Part shown: in pieces, positions 15,480-23,457 of the stretch
Numbering within the stretch: position 1 is the first letter of the stretch
Layout: each line of letters starts with the position of its first letter
Translations under genes and position numbers: made by a program
DNA from: Anaerolineae bacterium
GTDB taxonomy: Bacteria; Chloroflexota; Anaerolineae; Epilineales; JAHCIE01
Assembly (NCBI GenBank): GCA_026129165.1
Contig: JAHCIP010000011.1
Span: 1 to 41,240 of the forward strand
Direction: 5' to 3'
DNA length: 41,240 bases
The notes under the pieces: model-generated
Told to the model about the DNA's origin: nothing
What the model saw: only the letters and a program-made list of their open reading frames with translations
Databases searched by the model: none

Positions 15480-16270
15480 ACGCCCTTCAAGAAGTCAATG
15501 ACAACCTGATTGAATTCGTCGGCCTGCTCGTAGATGAACAGGTGGCCGGCGTTGGGGAACAGCCGCAGCCGGGCGTGGGGGATGCGCTGGAAGAACAAGC
15601 GCGCGTTCTCGACCGGCACCACCTGGTCCTCCTCGCCGTGGGTGATGAGCACCGGCATGGTCAACTGACCCAGGCGGCTCTCGGCGTCGAAGGTCGCGCC
15701 GGCCATCGCCTGGCGCTGGAAGGCGAAGACGGGCTGCGGGTGGGCGACGCGCCAGCGGACGTACTGCTCGACCAGGTCGGGATGCGCTTCCGGCCAGCCG
15801 GGCGGCGTGTAGAGCTTAAATGAGGCCCGGATGTCGGTCTCCGGGTCGCCGGTCCGGTTCAGCATGCCCGCCAGTGTCGCCTGGGGGATGGGCACGGCGT
15901 TCGGGCCGCCGAAGTGGGTACAGGCGAGCACCAGGCGGTTGACACGCTGCGGGTAGGTCAGGGCGAACTCCTGGGCGATAAAGCCGCCCATCGACGCGCC
16001 GACGATATGGGCCTTCTCGATACCCAGGGCGTCGAGCAGGCCCGCCGTGTCGGCGGCGAACATGGGGATGGTGTACGGCTCGTCGGGTTTGTCGGACGCG
16101 CCAGCGCCCCGGTTGTCGAAGGCGATGACCTGGAAACCCTGGGCCAGAGCGGGTATCTGGCGGACCCACAGATAGGCGTCGGACCCCAGCCCGCCGATGA
16201 GGACGACTGGCTCGCCCGCGCCGTGGATGTCATAGTGGATGTGGACGCTGTTGGCTAATGCGGTGGGCAT
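15476..16270 (-). CDS. Alpha/beta hydrolase, 3-oxoadipate enol-lactonase-like
   Basis: 264 residues. The nucleophile elbow is GASMGG near residue 92, the acid is in THGEEDQVVPV near residue 213, and the histidine is in PNAGHLF near residue 241. A GGLGSDAYLW oxyanion block precedes them. It is similar in layout to PcaD-type lactonases and to CoA-thioester or ester hydrolases. It overlaps the acyl-CoA ligase gene by 4 bp, so the two are translated together and probably act on the same class of acyl compound. Confidence 0.9.
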   Translation of the reverse strand: MPTALANSVHIHYDIHGAGEPVVLIGGLGSDAYLWVRQIPALAQGFQVIAFDNRGAGASDKPDEPYTIPMFAADTAGLLDALGIEKAHIVGASMGGFIAQEFALTYPQRVNRLVLACTHFGGPNAVPIPQATLAGMLNRTGDPETDIRASFKLYTPPGWPEAHPDLVEQYVRWRVAHPQPVFAFQRQAMAGATFDAESRLGQLTMPVLITHGEEDQVVPVENARLFFQRIPHARLRLFPNAGHLFIYEQADEFNQVVIDFLKGV

Positions 16271-16321
16271 AGGACACCTTATTCATTCTGTTCATTCTGC
16301 GAATTCTGTCTAAATCGTCGC

Positions 16322-17317
16322 TCACCCCCACAACACGGCGGTGGCACTCCAGGTGTAGCCCGTACCAGCGGCGGCCAGCACGGCCAGGTCGCCCGGCCGA
16401 AGCCGTCCCTGCTCGACCCCTAGCCGCAGGGCGATGGCCTGGTCTACCGACTGGACATGGCCGTACTCATCGAGATACACGGCCTGGTCCGGGTGCAGTC
16501 CCAGCGCGGCCAGGATGGCGTCGTGGGCCGAGCGTTTCATGTGGGTCAGGGCTAGGAAGCGGATGTCGCTCGTCTGGTAGCCACTGCGCTCGACGGCCTG
16601 GTGAACCACCTTGAGGAAGTTGGGCTGCGACACCTTCCCCAGCCGCTCGCTCATAAAGGCCAGGTCAGGCACATCCAGGCGGTTGAGATCGGGACGGTCG
16701 GGGTGGCGGGTCCCGCCGCCAGGTCGAACCACGCTCTCGGACAGCGAGCCATCGACCAGTACCGCCGAGGCCAGCACCCGATTGTGGGGGGTGTCGCGGC
16801 GCAGGAGGAGGGCGCTCGCCCCCGCGCCAAAGTTGAACATGAAGCGAGCGCGCGGGTTGGCGTAGTCCACCAACTCCCCCTCACGCGACGCGCTGACGAG
16901 CAGCACGCGCTTGAGGGCTGGGTCAGCCGTCATCATATCGCGGGCCGTCTTGAGGGCGATGGGCGCGCCGGCGCACAGGGCGTAGATTTCAAAGGCGTAG
17001 GCGTTGGTCGCGCCGAGGTCGTGCTGGATGCGGACCGCCGCCGACCAGACAAAGTAGTCCTTGTACTCGCTACCGTGGTAGATGACCAGGTCAATCTCGG
17101 TGGGCGCGACGCCTGCCCGCGCCAGCGCGTCCTGCCCCGCCCGCACCGCCATCACTGAAATCTGGTCGTCGGCCGTGGCGACGTGCTTCTGGCGTAGGCC
17201 CAACTTGGTTTCGACCACCTCGGCCGGAATACCCGTCGCCTGGGCGACCGCCTGGCTGTCTTCGATACTCGGCGGGAAATAGAGGCCAATGCTCTCGATG
17301 CCAATATCAATGGTCAT
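16322..17317 (-). CDS. 3-oxoacyl-ACP synthase III-like condensing enzyme (thiolase fold)
   Basis: 331 residues, FabH length. The nucleophile cysteine is in EIYALCAGAPIAL near residue 115, and the first histidine is in ALTHMKRSAHD near residue 257. Where FabH and OleA have Asn in a GNTSAAS-like motif, this protein reads YGHVQSVD, so a His takes that place. GAGASALLL is the conserved glycine block. It condenses acyl-CoA units or makes an acyl-enzyme. It lies upstream of the hydrolase and ligase genes on the same strand, with a 51-bp gap of TTCATTCTG-type repeats, and may head a small acyl pathway. The product is unknown. Confidence 0.85.
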   Translation of the reverse strand: MTIDIGIESIGLYFPPSIEDSQAVAQATGIPAEVVETKLGLRQKHVATADDQISVMAVRAGQDALARAGVAPTEIDLVIYHGSEYKDYFVWSAAVRIQHDLGATNAYAFEIYALCAGAPIALKTARDMMTADPALKRVLLVSASREGELVDYANPRARFMFNFGAGASALLLRRDTPHNRVLASAVLVDGSLSESVVRPGGGTRHPDRPDLNRLDVPDLAFMSERLGKVSQPNFLKVVHQAVERSGYQTSDIRFLALTHMKRSAHDAILAALGLHPDQAVYLDEYGHVQSVDQAIALRLGVEQGRLRPGDLAVLAAAGTGYTWSATAVLWG

Positions 17318-17412
17318 AGGTCAGGTCCACTGCATGATAAGCATCAATCATCTAGTCATCCATCGTAACTGTAGTGTAGCGAGGGGGAGTTACAGACGAG
17401 TTACAGCGAAAG

Positions 17413-17447
17413 AAAGACCTGACAGATTAAAAACCTGTCAGGTCTTT
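17413..17447 (-). terminator. Perfect 13-bp hairpin after the rhodanese gene, also a dispersed repeat
   Basis: AAAGACCTGACAG at 17413-17425 and CTGTCAGGTCTTT at 17435-17447 are exact inverted copies around a nine-base loop. On the minus strand the stem is followed by CTTTC. It lies 23 bp past the extended rhodanese stop, so it can serve as that gene's terminator. A close relative with the same AGACCTGTCAG core is at 25420-25452, so the unit is also a repeat family. Confidence 0.65.
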
Positions 17448-17469
17448 CGGCTTGTCTGGCTGAGACGGA

Positions 17470-18018
17470 TTACTGGCCCATGGGGAGGTTGGCGGCCTGC
17501 CAGGCCTGGATGCCACCCTTGAGCACCTTGACCCGCGTGAACCCACTGAGCAACAGGATTTGCGCCTCACGGGCGCTTTCTTGCTCGTTGGGTCAGGCAC
17601 AGTAGATAATTAAGTCCTTGTCTTTCGGAAGCTCCGAGAGACGCTGCGCGACCTCGGTATTGGGCATCGAGATGGCGCCCTTGATATGCCCCCGCTTGTA
17701 TTCGTCGGCGACGCGGGCATCCACAAAGACAACGTTGGGTTGGCCCAACTCCTGCCGCGCCTCGTCCACCGTAATCATGGGCAGGTTCGTCGGCGCTTGC
17801 GGCTGCTGCGCCTGGGCCTGCGGCTGGACCGGCAGTTGCTGAACAGGGGGTTGCTGAACGGGGGCCTGCTGCACCGGAGCCTGCGGGACAGCAGCAGCGG
17901 TTGAGCCGCCCCTACTGGTCAGGCTCCCAATGAGCACCCCGGCCCCGAGGGCGACCAGGATGAGGAGGACCGCGACGATGCCCCACAGCACACGTCGGTC
18001 CAGGCGGATAACAATCAT
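17470..18018 (-). CDS. Membrane-anchored rhodanese with in-frame TGA: candidate selenoprotein (or nonsense-mutated gene)
   Basis: Residues about 10-32 are a hydrophobic anchor, 40-78 a Pro/Gln/Val-rich linker with QQPPVQQ units, and 79-182 a rhodanese domain (VFVDARVADEYKRGHIKGA). The active-site loop reads IIYCA, then TGA (17593-17595, codon 142), then PNEQESAREAQILLL and GFTRVKVLKGGIQAW, to a TAA at 17470. Many rhodaneses of this type have C-A-C-P-N-E here, so the TGA sits exactly on a cysteine position, and the 40 codons after it keep the family pattern. A SECIS-like hairpin follows. Read with selenocysteine the protein is 182 residues with a Cys-X-Sec loop; read plainly it is 141 residues and lacks the end of its domain. 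A nonsense mutation or sequencing error is the alternative. Confidence 0.7.
17562..17576 (-). promoter_or_regulatory. Candidate bacterial SECIS stem-loop
   Basis: In the mRNA sense, GCGCC (17576-17572), loop CGUGA (17571-17567) and GGCGC (17566-17562) form a perfect 5-bp stem. The loop starts 21 nt after the UGA and has a G in its first two positions. Spacing and loop match the broad bacterial SECIS description (short stem directly 3' of UGA, small G-bearing apical loop). A G+C-rich genome makes short hairpins frequent, so this alone is weak evidence. Confidence 0.4.
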
Positions 18019-18083
18019 ACGTTCCTCCGAAGGCTAAGGTCCGAATGGGGCTAATTGTAGTGGTGTTTGGGGCTGACGGCAAG

Positions 18084-19283
18084 TTAGGATAGCAAGCCGC
18101 GCAGTCCTACGGCGCGTCGGACGAGAGCCCCCTGCAGGCGAGTGAGCGGCTTGCGCGCCAGGACCGTTAGAGCCGCCAGGTCGACCGGGTAGCGCGTCAG
18201 AGTCTCGTAGCCGTCAGCGGTAATCAGGATTGTATCCGAGTGGCGGACCCCCCCGACGCCCGGTAGGTAGATGCCCGGCTCATTGCTGACGACCATATTG
18301 GCCTGGAGTGTCTCCGGGCTGCCAGCCGCCAGCCAGGGACGCTCGTGGTTGCCCAGCCCAAACCCGTGGCCGGTCCGATGCAGCAGATAGTCGCCATAGC
18401 CCTCGACGCGCAGAAAGTCAGTGGCGGCGGCGTCAACCTCGGCGCACGGGACGCCGGGTCGCAGCAGGGTATACGCGCGGCGGCGCGCCTCCGTCATGGC
18501 GGCGAACGCGCCGCGCGCATCGGACGAGGGCGGCGCGGTGAAGTAGGTGCGCTCGCACTCCGCCGCGTAGCCAAAGACCCGATCCAGGCAGAGGGCGATA
18601 TGCGGCCCCTCGGTGAGCCGATCGGCGATGGTCGGGACGCTGTGCGGCTGGGCGCTCTCCGGCGCGGGCCAGGCCCCGGCCAGCACCGTCGTGGTGAGGG
18701 CATCAAAACCAACCTCGCGCATAATCTCGGTGAGTACGGTGCGTCCCTGGGCGAAAAGCTCGATCTCCGCGACACCGTAGTACGAGGCGCGGATGACCTG
18801 CTCTACCGCACGATCGGCGTAGCGGGCGGCGAGGCGGAGCATGGCTATCTCGGCCGGGGACTTGATACAGCGCAGATTCTCGACAAGCGGCAGCGCATGG
18901 GCCTCTCGGCCCTGCAGCCCGTCCGCAATCTCCTGCGGCAGCGACGGCTCGATGGCCAGGCGGGCGCAGTCGCCCAGCAGCGCGGCCAGTTGCTCGGGCC
19001 AGCCCTCACCCGGCGGGGCCGGATACTCCCGGTAGGTGGACACCACGGCGTGGGGGGTGTTCGCCTGCAGGTGGACCCGCTCCATGAGCGGCGCCAGCAG
19101 CCGCAGCGGCCCGGACGGGCGGACCAGCAGGAAGAAGGGACGCTCCAGCGGCTCATACGAGACGCCGGTCAGATAGAAGATGCTCTCTCGGCTTGCCAGT
19201 AGACAGGCGTCAACATCGCTGGCCGCGACGCTCGCCTGGAGGCGCGTCAAGCGGTCGTGGTATTCAGTGGCGGGAATGCGCAT
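18084..19283 (-). CDS. M24-family (pita-bread) protein, Xaa-Pro dipeptidase-like with degenerate metal site
   Basis: 399 residues from the ATG at 19283, which has GGAGGA just upstream. The frame runs on to 19481, but that part is antisense to the MFS gene. Residues 1-140 form the creatinase N-terminal domain, followed by the M24 domain. Conserved blocks are HRTGHGFGLGNHERP, SNEPGIYLPGVGG and VRHSDTILIT. The usual ligands are altered: where D-x-G...GY..D.TRT is expected it reads CLDRVFGYAAECERT, and the last Glu (RxED) is Ser (RHSD). It may be a metal-independent hydrolase like creatinase rather than a dipeptidase. It is divergent from the MFS gene, 50 bp apart. Confidence 0.85.
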   Translation of the reverse strand: MRIPATEYHDRLTRLQASVAASDVDACLLASRESIFYLTGVSYEPLERPFFLLVRPSGPLRLLAPLMERVHLQANTPHAVVSTYREYPAPPGEGWPEQLAALLGDCARLAIEPSLPQEIADGLQGREAHALPLVENLRCIKSPAEIAMLRLAARYADRAVEQVIRASYYGVAEIELFAQGRTVLTEIMREVGFDALTTTVLAGAWPAPESAQPHSVPTIADRLTEGPHIALCLDRVFGYAAECERTYFTAPPSSDARGAFAAMTEARRRAYTLLRPGVPCAEVDAAATDFLRVEGYGDYLLHRTGHGFGLGNHERPWLAAGSPETLQANMVVSNEPGIYLPGVGGVRHSDTILITADGYETLTRYPVDLAALTVLARKPLTRLQGALVRRAVGLRGLLS

Positions 19284-19333
19284 GCGTCCTCCACGGACGG
19301 TCGTGAGGAGTAATTTTAGCTGAGGATGGTACG

Positions 19334-20572
19334 ATGACAACAACGCAACGCGAGACGGCCACGGACCGGGCCTGGCGGCCAGGGCTGGCGCTGGCGATGC
19401 TGGCCGCCAATTTCGCCCTCTTGGGCATGACGATTGGGACGCAGGGCGTGGTCTGGGCCGAGGCCATGCACCGCCTGGCACTGACCTCTGGCATCTTTGG
19501 CACAGCGCAACTGGTAGCCCCGCTGGTATCCATTAGCCTGCTGCTATTGGGCGGGCGGCTGGCGGCCCGCGTGGGCACGCGGCGTCTCGCCGTGGCGAGC
19601 CTGATAGGTCTGGGCCTGGGGTCGCTCGCGCTGGGCTGGAGCGCCAGCCTGGCTGGGCTGATAGGCGCCCTTGTCCTCGTCGGCATCGGCAACGGCCTGT
19701 TCGAGATCGGTATGAACGGCGCGGCCCTTGACTGGGAGCACGCACAGCGGCGGCATGTCCTCAACGGGCTGCACGCGGGTTACAGCGCCGGCGCCGTGGT
19801 CGGTGGGGTGGCTGCCGGCGCGCTGCTGGGGCTGGGCTGGACCTATCCCCAGGTCCTGACGCTGGTGGCGGGGGTCGCCGGCCTTCTCGCCCTGGTCACG
19901 CTGCCCATACGCTTCCCGCCCACCGAGACAGTACCTCCCATCATCCCGTCGCCCCCCTCTGGCTCCTCCCGTGTACAGGGGGATGAGGGGGGTACGCAGT
20001 CCGACAACCTGGGTTCGACGGTGCGCCTGCTGTTCAGCCGCCGCGTCCTTATCGCGTTGGCCCTCATCGCCTTGCTCGGCTCGGTGGGTGAGAGTGTCGC
20101 CAATCTGTGGTCGGTGATTCTGCTGCGCGAGCGCGGGGCCGATGCCGTACTCGGCGGCGCGACCTTTGCCCTGCTTAATGGAGCCATGATGCTGGGACGG
20201 CTGTTCAATGCGCCGCTGGTGGCGCGCTGGGGAGCGCGGGCCTCCCTCACCGTCTCCGGCCTGGGCCTCGTCCTGACGACGGCACTACTCCTGGCCCCCG
20301 GCGGCCTGTGGCTGGCCGTCCTCGGTTTTATCCTGCTGGGTGTCGCGGTCGCTGGCGTCGTGCCGACGGTCCTCACCGCCGGAGCGCGCCTGGCGCCCGG
20401 CCAGAGCGGGGCGCTGGCTGGCGCGATGCTAGCCGCCGTCTACGCCAGCTTCGTCGTCGCCCCACCCCTCATCGGCTGGCTGGCCGAACTATTCTCCCTC
20501 CAGGCGGCCCTGGTCACACTGGGTGTGGCCGGTTTTTGCGTGCTCGCCCTGGTGCGCGAGATCAAGGATTAA
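19334..20572 (+). CDS. Major facilitator superfamily transporter
   Basis: 412 residues with about twelve hydrophobic helices in two halves. A GRLAARVGTRRL loop lies between TM2 and TM3 (the MFS motif A position), and a long Pro/Ser/Gly cytoplasmic loop lies at about residues 196-225. The layout resembles FucP/YbjJ-like permeases, and the substrate is unknown. The last codons (ATCAAGGATTAA) run into a heptad-repeat tract, so the C-terminal residues and stop codon may come from it. The start is divergent from the M24 gene, so the two may share a control region. Confidence 0.9.
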   Translation: MTTTQRETATDRAWRPGLALAMLAANFALLGMTIGTQGVVWAEAMHRLALTSGIFGTAQLVAPLVSISLLLLGGRLAARVGTRRLAVASLIGLGLGSLALGWSASLAGLIGALVLVGIGNGLFEIGMNGAALDWEHAQRRHVLNGLHAGYSAGAVVGGVAAGALLGLGWTYPQVLTLVAGVAGLLALVTLPIRFPPTETVPPIIPSPPSGSSRVQGDEGGTQSDNLGSTVRLLFSRRVLIALALIALLGSVGESVANLWSVILLRERGADAVLGGATFALLNGAMMLGRLFNAPLVARWGARASLTVSGLGLVLTTALLLAPGGLWLAVLGFILLGVAVAGVVPTVLTAGARLAPGQSGALAGAMLAAVYASFVVAPPLIGWLAELFSLQAALVTLGVAGFCVLALVREIKD

Positions 20573-20646
20573 GGATTGGGGATTAAGGATTGAAGATGAG
20601 CTTCTCCGCCCTCGATCCTTTGTCCTTGGTCCTTCGTCTTCCGTCG
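20566..20646. repeat. Heptad-repeat hairpin of the AGGATTA type
   Basis: AGGATTA, AGGATTG, GGGATTA and AGGATTG run from 20566 to 20593. After about 18 bases, inverted units ATCCTTT, GTCCTTG, GTCCTTC, GTCTTCC and GTCGTCC continue to about 20649. The tract bridges the convergent stops of the MFS gene and the glucarate dehydratase-like gene and supplies the MFS stop codon. It would fold as a stem in either transcript and could act as a shared terminator. Confidence 0.8.
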
Positions 20647-20649
20647 TCC

Positions 20650-21831
20650 CTACCACCGGGGCCGGAACGGCAGATAGTACGGGTCGCGCTTGAGCATCTC
20701 GGCGCTGTCGTCGCGGTTGCGCGTCGCCATACGCTGGAAGTTCTCGTGCAGCTTGGCGAGTTGGTCGCGGTCAAGCTCGACGCCCAGGCCCGGCCCGGCG
20801 GGCGGCGTCAGGGAGCCATCCTCGAAGCGGAGCTTGCCGCCAACGATGACATCCTCCTCCTGCCAGGGGTAGTGGGTATCGCAGGCGTAGATCAGATGGG
20901 GCGTCGTAGCGGCCAGATGGACCATGGCGGCCAAGGTGATGCCCAGGTGGTTGTTGCTGTGCATGGATAGGCCCAGGTGGAAGCTCTCGCACACCGAGGC
21001 CAGCCGCTTGCAGCCCGTCAGCCCGCCCCAGTAGTGGTGGTCACACAGGATGACCTGGACGGCGCGCATCTCGACGGCCATGGGCAGGTCAGCCATATCG
21101 TTGACGACCATGTTGGTGCTGAGGGGAATATGGGTCTGGCGCGCGACGGCGGCCATGCCGGCCAGACCGTGCGTCGGGTCCTCCAGGTACTCGATGTCCA
21201 GGGGCTCAAGGGCCTTGGCGACGCGGATGCTCGTCTCGACGGACCAGATGGCGTTGGGGTCAATGCGCAGCCGGTCGTGGGGGAACGCTTCCCGCAGCAG
21301 GCGCATGGTCTCGACCTCCTCGTCCGGCGGCAGGACGCCCCCCTTGAGCTTGTGCGTCGTAAACCCGTACTCCTCGCGGAAGCGCCGCGCCTCCCCCACC
21401 ATCGCTTCGGGCGTGTTGACATCGCCCCAGCGGTCGTTCTCGCCCTCATACTTGTAGAACAGATAGCTGGCGAAGGGGACGCGGGGCCGCACCAGCCCGC
21501 CCAACAGATCGTAGACGGGCCGGCCGATGGAACGGGCGCAGGCGTCCAGGCAGGCCACCTCCAGGGCCGACCAGGCGCGTGGGAGGCCGCGCAGCTTGAC
21601 CCGCAGCCGTTCCAGGTGCCAGGGGGTCTCCCCCTCAGCCGCCTTGCCCGCCGCCACCAGTTCGCCCAGGAGGGCCGCGCCGCCATTGGCCTCCGACAGT
21701 CCCGTGACGCCCTCGTCGGTCTCCAGTTCGAGGATAATTCGCAGCGCATAGGGCGCGTGGACGCCCCACGAGTTGCGGAGCGGTGGATCGGGGACAGCGA
21801 CGGGGGTAAGCTTGAGGTTCGTGATACGCAT
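20650..21831 (-). CDS. Enolase-superfamily sugar acid dehydratase (glucarate dehydratase-like)
   Basis: 393 residues from the ATG at 21831; the upstream frame to 22272 is antisense to zwf and not coding. THKLKGG near residue 176 gives the K-x-K base. RIDPNAIW, EYLEDPTHG and NMVVND carry the three metal ligands. VILCDHHYWGG and SMHSNNHLGI give the Asp-His dyad, and DTHYPWQ matches the DTHWIWQ block of glucarate dehydratase. It should dehydrate a hexarate or related aldonate in the cytoplasm. Substrate is inferred from the family. It is divergent from zwf across a 219-bp gap that carries heptad repeats. Confidence 0.88.
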   Translation of the reverse strand: MRITNLKLTPVAVPDPPLRNSWGVHAPYALRIILELETDEGVTGLSEANGGAALLGELVAAGKAAEGETPWHLERLRVKLRGLPRAWSALEVACLDACARSIGRPVYDLLGGLVRPRVPFASYLFYKYEGENDRWGDVNTPEAMVGEARRFREEYGFTTHKLKGGVLPPDEEVETMRLLREAFPHDRLRIDPNAIWSVETSIRVAKALEPLDIEYLEDPTHGLAGMAAVARQTHIPLSTNMVVNDMADLPMAVEMRAVQVILCDHHYWGGLTGCKRLASVCESFHLGLSMHSNNHLGITLAAMVHLAATTPHLIYACDTHYPWQEEDVIVGGKLRFEDGSLTPPAGPGLGVELDRDQLAKLHENFQRMATRNRDDSAEMLKRDPYYLPFRPRW

Positions 21832-21865
21832 GGCTGGCTCCTGGGGGCAATACGCCGGCTGGCTG

Positions 21866-21899
21866 GTGGGTAGTGGGTAGTCGGATGGGGTGGGTAGTG
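21866..21899. repeat. Short GTGGGTA heptad tract
   Basis: GTGGGTA, GTGGGTA and GTCGGAT are consecutive heptamers, followed by a further GTGGGTA after four bases. The tract lies 35 bp upstream of the glucarate dehydratase-like gene, in the divergent gap with zwf. It is the smallest of the heptad tracts and the least regular. Confidence 0.55.
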
Positions 21900-22050
21900 A
21901 ACCTGGGGCAGGATTATGCCACAAAGGGGAGAGAGGGGCAAGCGCGCTCACTCGCGCCTGGAACAGCTTATGCTCTACCACGGTGGGGAGTTGGCAGAGA
22001 ATACATTCGGGACTATGATGATAGGAGAGCGAGGTTGAAGGAGGCACAGC

Positions 22051-23457
22051 ATGGAGAAGACCTATTCCGATGCCCTGGTATTTTTTGGCGCGACGGGCGA
22101 CCTGGCCTACAAGCAGATTTTTCCCGCGCTGCAGGGGTTGACCCGCGCCGGCCGGCTGGACATGCCAGTGATCGGCGTGGCGAAGTCGGGCTGGGACCTG
22201 GCGCAATTTCGGGCGCGGGCGCGAGACAGCCTGGAGAAGCACGGCGGCATTGACGAAGCCGTATTTGCACAACTGTGCGAGCGGCTACAGTATATTGACG
22301 GTGACTACCGCGACCCTGAAACCTATAAACAACTCCGCTCCGCGTTGGGCGCCGCCCAACGCCCCCTGCACTACCTGGCGATTCCTCCCAGCATGTTCGA
22401 GACGGTCGCGCAAGGGCTGTCGCAGTACGCCTGCCTAGACGGAGCGCGCGTCGTCGTCGAGAAGCCCTTTGGCCGCGACCTCGAAAGCGCCCAGGCGCTT
22501 AACAAGACGCTCCACCAATATTTCCCCGAGTCCGCCATCTTCCGCATTGACCACTACCTGGGCAAGGAACCGGTCCTGAACCTGCTCTTCTTCCGCTTCG
22601 CCAACACCTTTCTGGAACCCATCTGGAATCGCAACTTCGTCGCCAATGTCCAGATCACCATGGCCGAGGAGTTCGGCGTCATGGGCCGGGGTCGCTTCTA
22701 CGAAGAGGTGGGGGCCATTCGCGACGTGGTCCAGAACCACATGCTTCAGGTGACGGCCCTGCTGGCGATGGAAGCGCCCTCGCGCCAGGACGTCGAGGCG
22801 ATGCGCGACCAAAAGGTCGTCCTGCTCAAGGCCATTCGCCCCCTGGAACCGCAGAACGTCATTCGAGGCCAGTATCAGGGCTACCGCCAGGAAGACGGCG
22901 TCGCCCCTGACTCGAAAGTAGAGACCTTCGCCGCCCTCAAGCTCTACATTGACAACTGGCGCTGGGCGGGCGTGCCGTTCTATATCCGCGCGGGCAAATG
23001 TCTCGCCACCACGACCACCGAAGTGATGGTCGAACTCAAGCGCCCCCCCCAGGCCGTCTTCGGTAAACTGGAGCCGGATGACCCCAACCACCTCCGCTTC
23101 CGCCTCAGTCCCGATGTCCTCATCGGGCTGGGGGCGCGAACCAAGACGCCAGGCGAACAGATGGTCGGCCCTGAAATAGAGTTGATAGCGCGACAGCATT
23201 GGCCCGAAGCGAAACCGCCCTATCAACGGCTACTGGGCGACGCCTTGCGCGGCGATCCGACCCTCTTCACCCGTCAGGACGGCGTCGAGGCTGCGTGGCG
23301 GGTCGTGGAACCCGTCCTGAAGGCTGACCTGCCGTTGTACGAGTATACGTCGGGGAGTTGGGGGCCAGCGGAGGCCGATAAGCTCATTGCCCGGTCAGGC
23401 GGCTGGGACAACCCGCAGCCGACGCCTCCGCCGGGGGATGGAGGAGGTGAGGGATGA
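22051..23457 (+). CDS. zwf: Glucose-6-phosphate 1-dehydrogenase
   Basis: 468 residues. The NADP-binding [17 protein letters not shown] is at the N-terminus, the active-site [11 protein letters not shown] near residue 169, and [11 protein letters not shown] near residue 132. It oxidises glucose-6-phosphate to 6-phosphogluconolactone, the entry of the oxidative pentose phosphate pathway. GAAGGAGG lies six to seven bases before the ATG. The last 15 residues are Pro/Gly-rich and outside the family core. It overlaps the next gene by 4 bp. Confidence 0.96.
   Translation: MEKTYSDALVFFGATGDLAYKQIFPALQGLTRAGRLDMPVIGVAKSGWDLAQFRARARDSLEKHGGIDEAVFAQLCERLQYIDGDYRDPETYKQLRSALGAAQRPLHYLAIPPSMFETVAQGLSQYACLDGARVVVEKPFGRDLESAQALNKTLHQYFPESAIFRIDHYLGKEPVLNLLFFRFANTFLEPIWNRNFVANVQITMAEEFGVMGRGRFYEEVGAIRDVVQNHMLQVTALLAMEAPSRQDVEAMRDQKVVLLKAIRPLEPQNVIRGQYQGYRQEDGVAPDSKVETFAALKLYIDNWRWAGVPFYIRAGKCLATTTTEVMVELKRPPQAVFGKLEPDDPNHLRFRLSPDVLIGLGARTKTPGEQMVGPEIELIARQHWPEAKPPYQRLLGDALRGDPTLFTRQDGVEAAWRVVEPVLKADLPLYEYTSGSWGPAEADKLIARSGGWDNPQPTPPPGDGGGEG

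Noticed and set aside
21832..22272. N-terminal extension of the glucarate dehydratase-like gene
   Set aside because: It runs antisense through the zwf start and a heptad tract; the enolase fold begins at the ATG at 21831.
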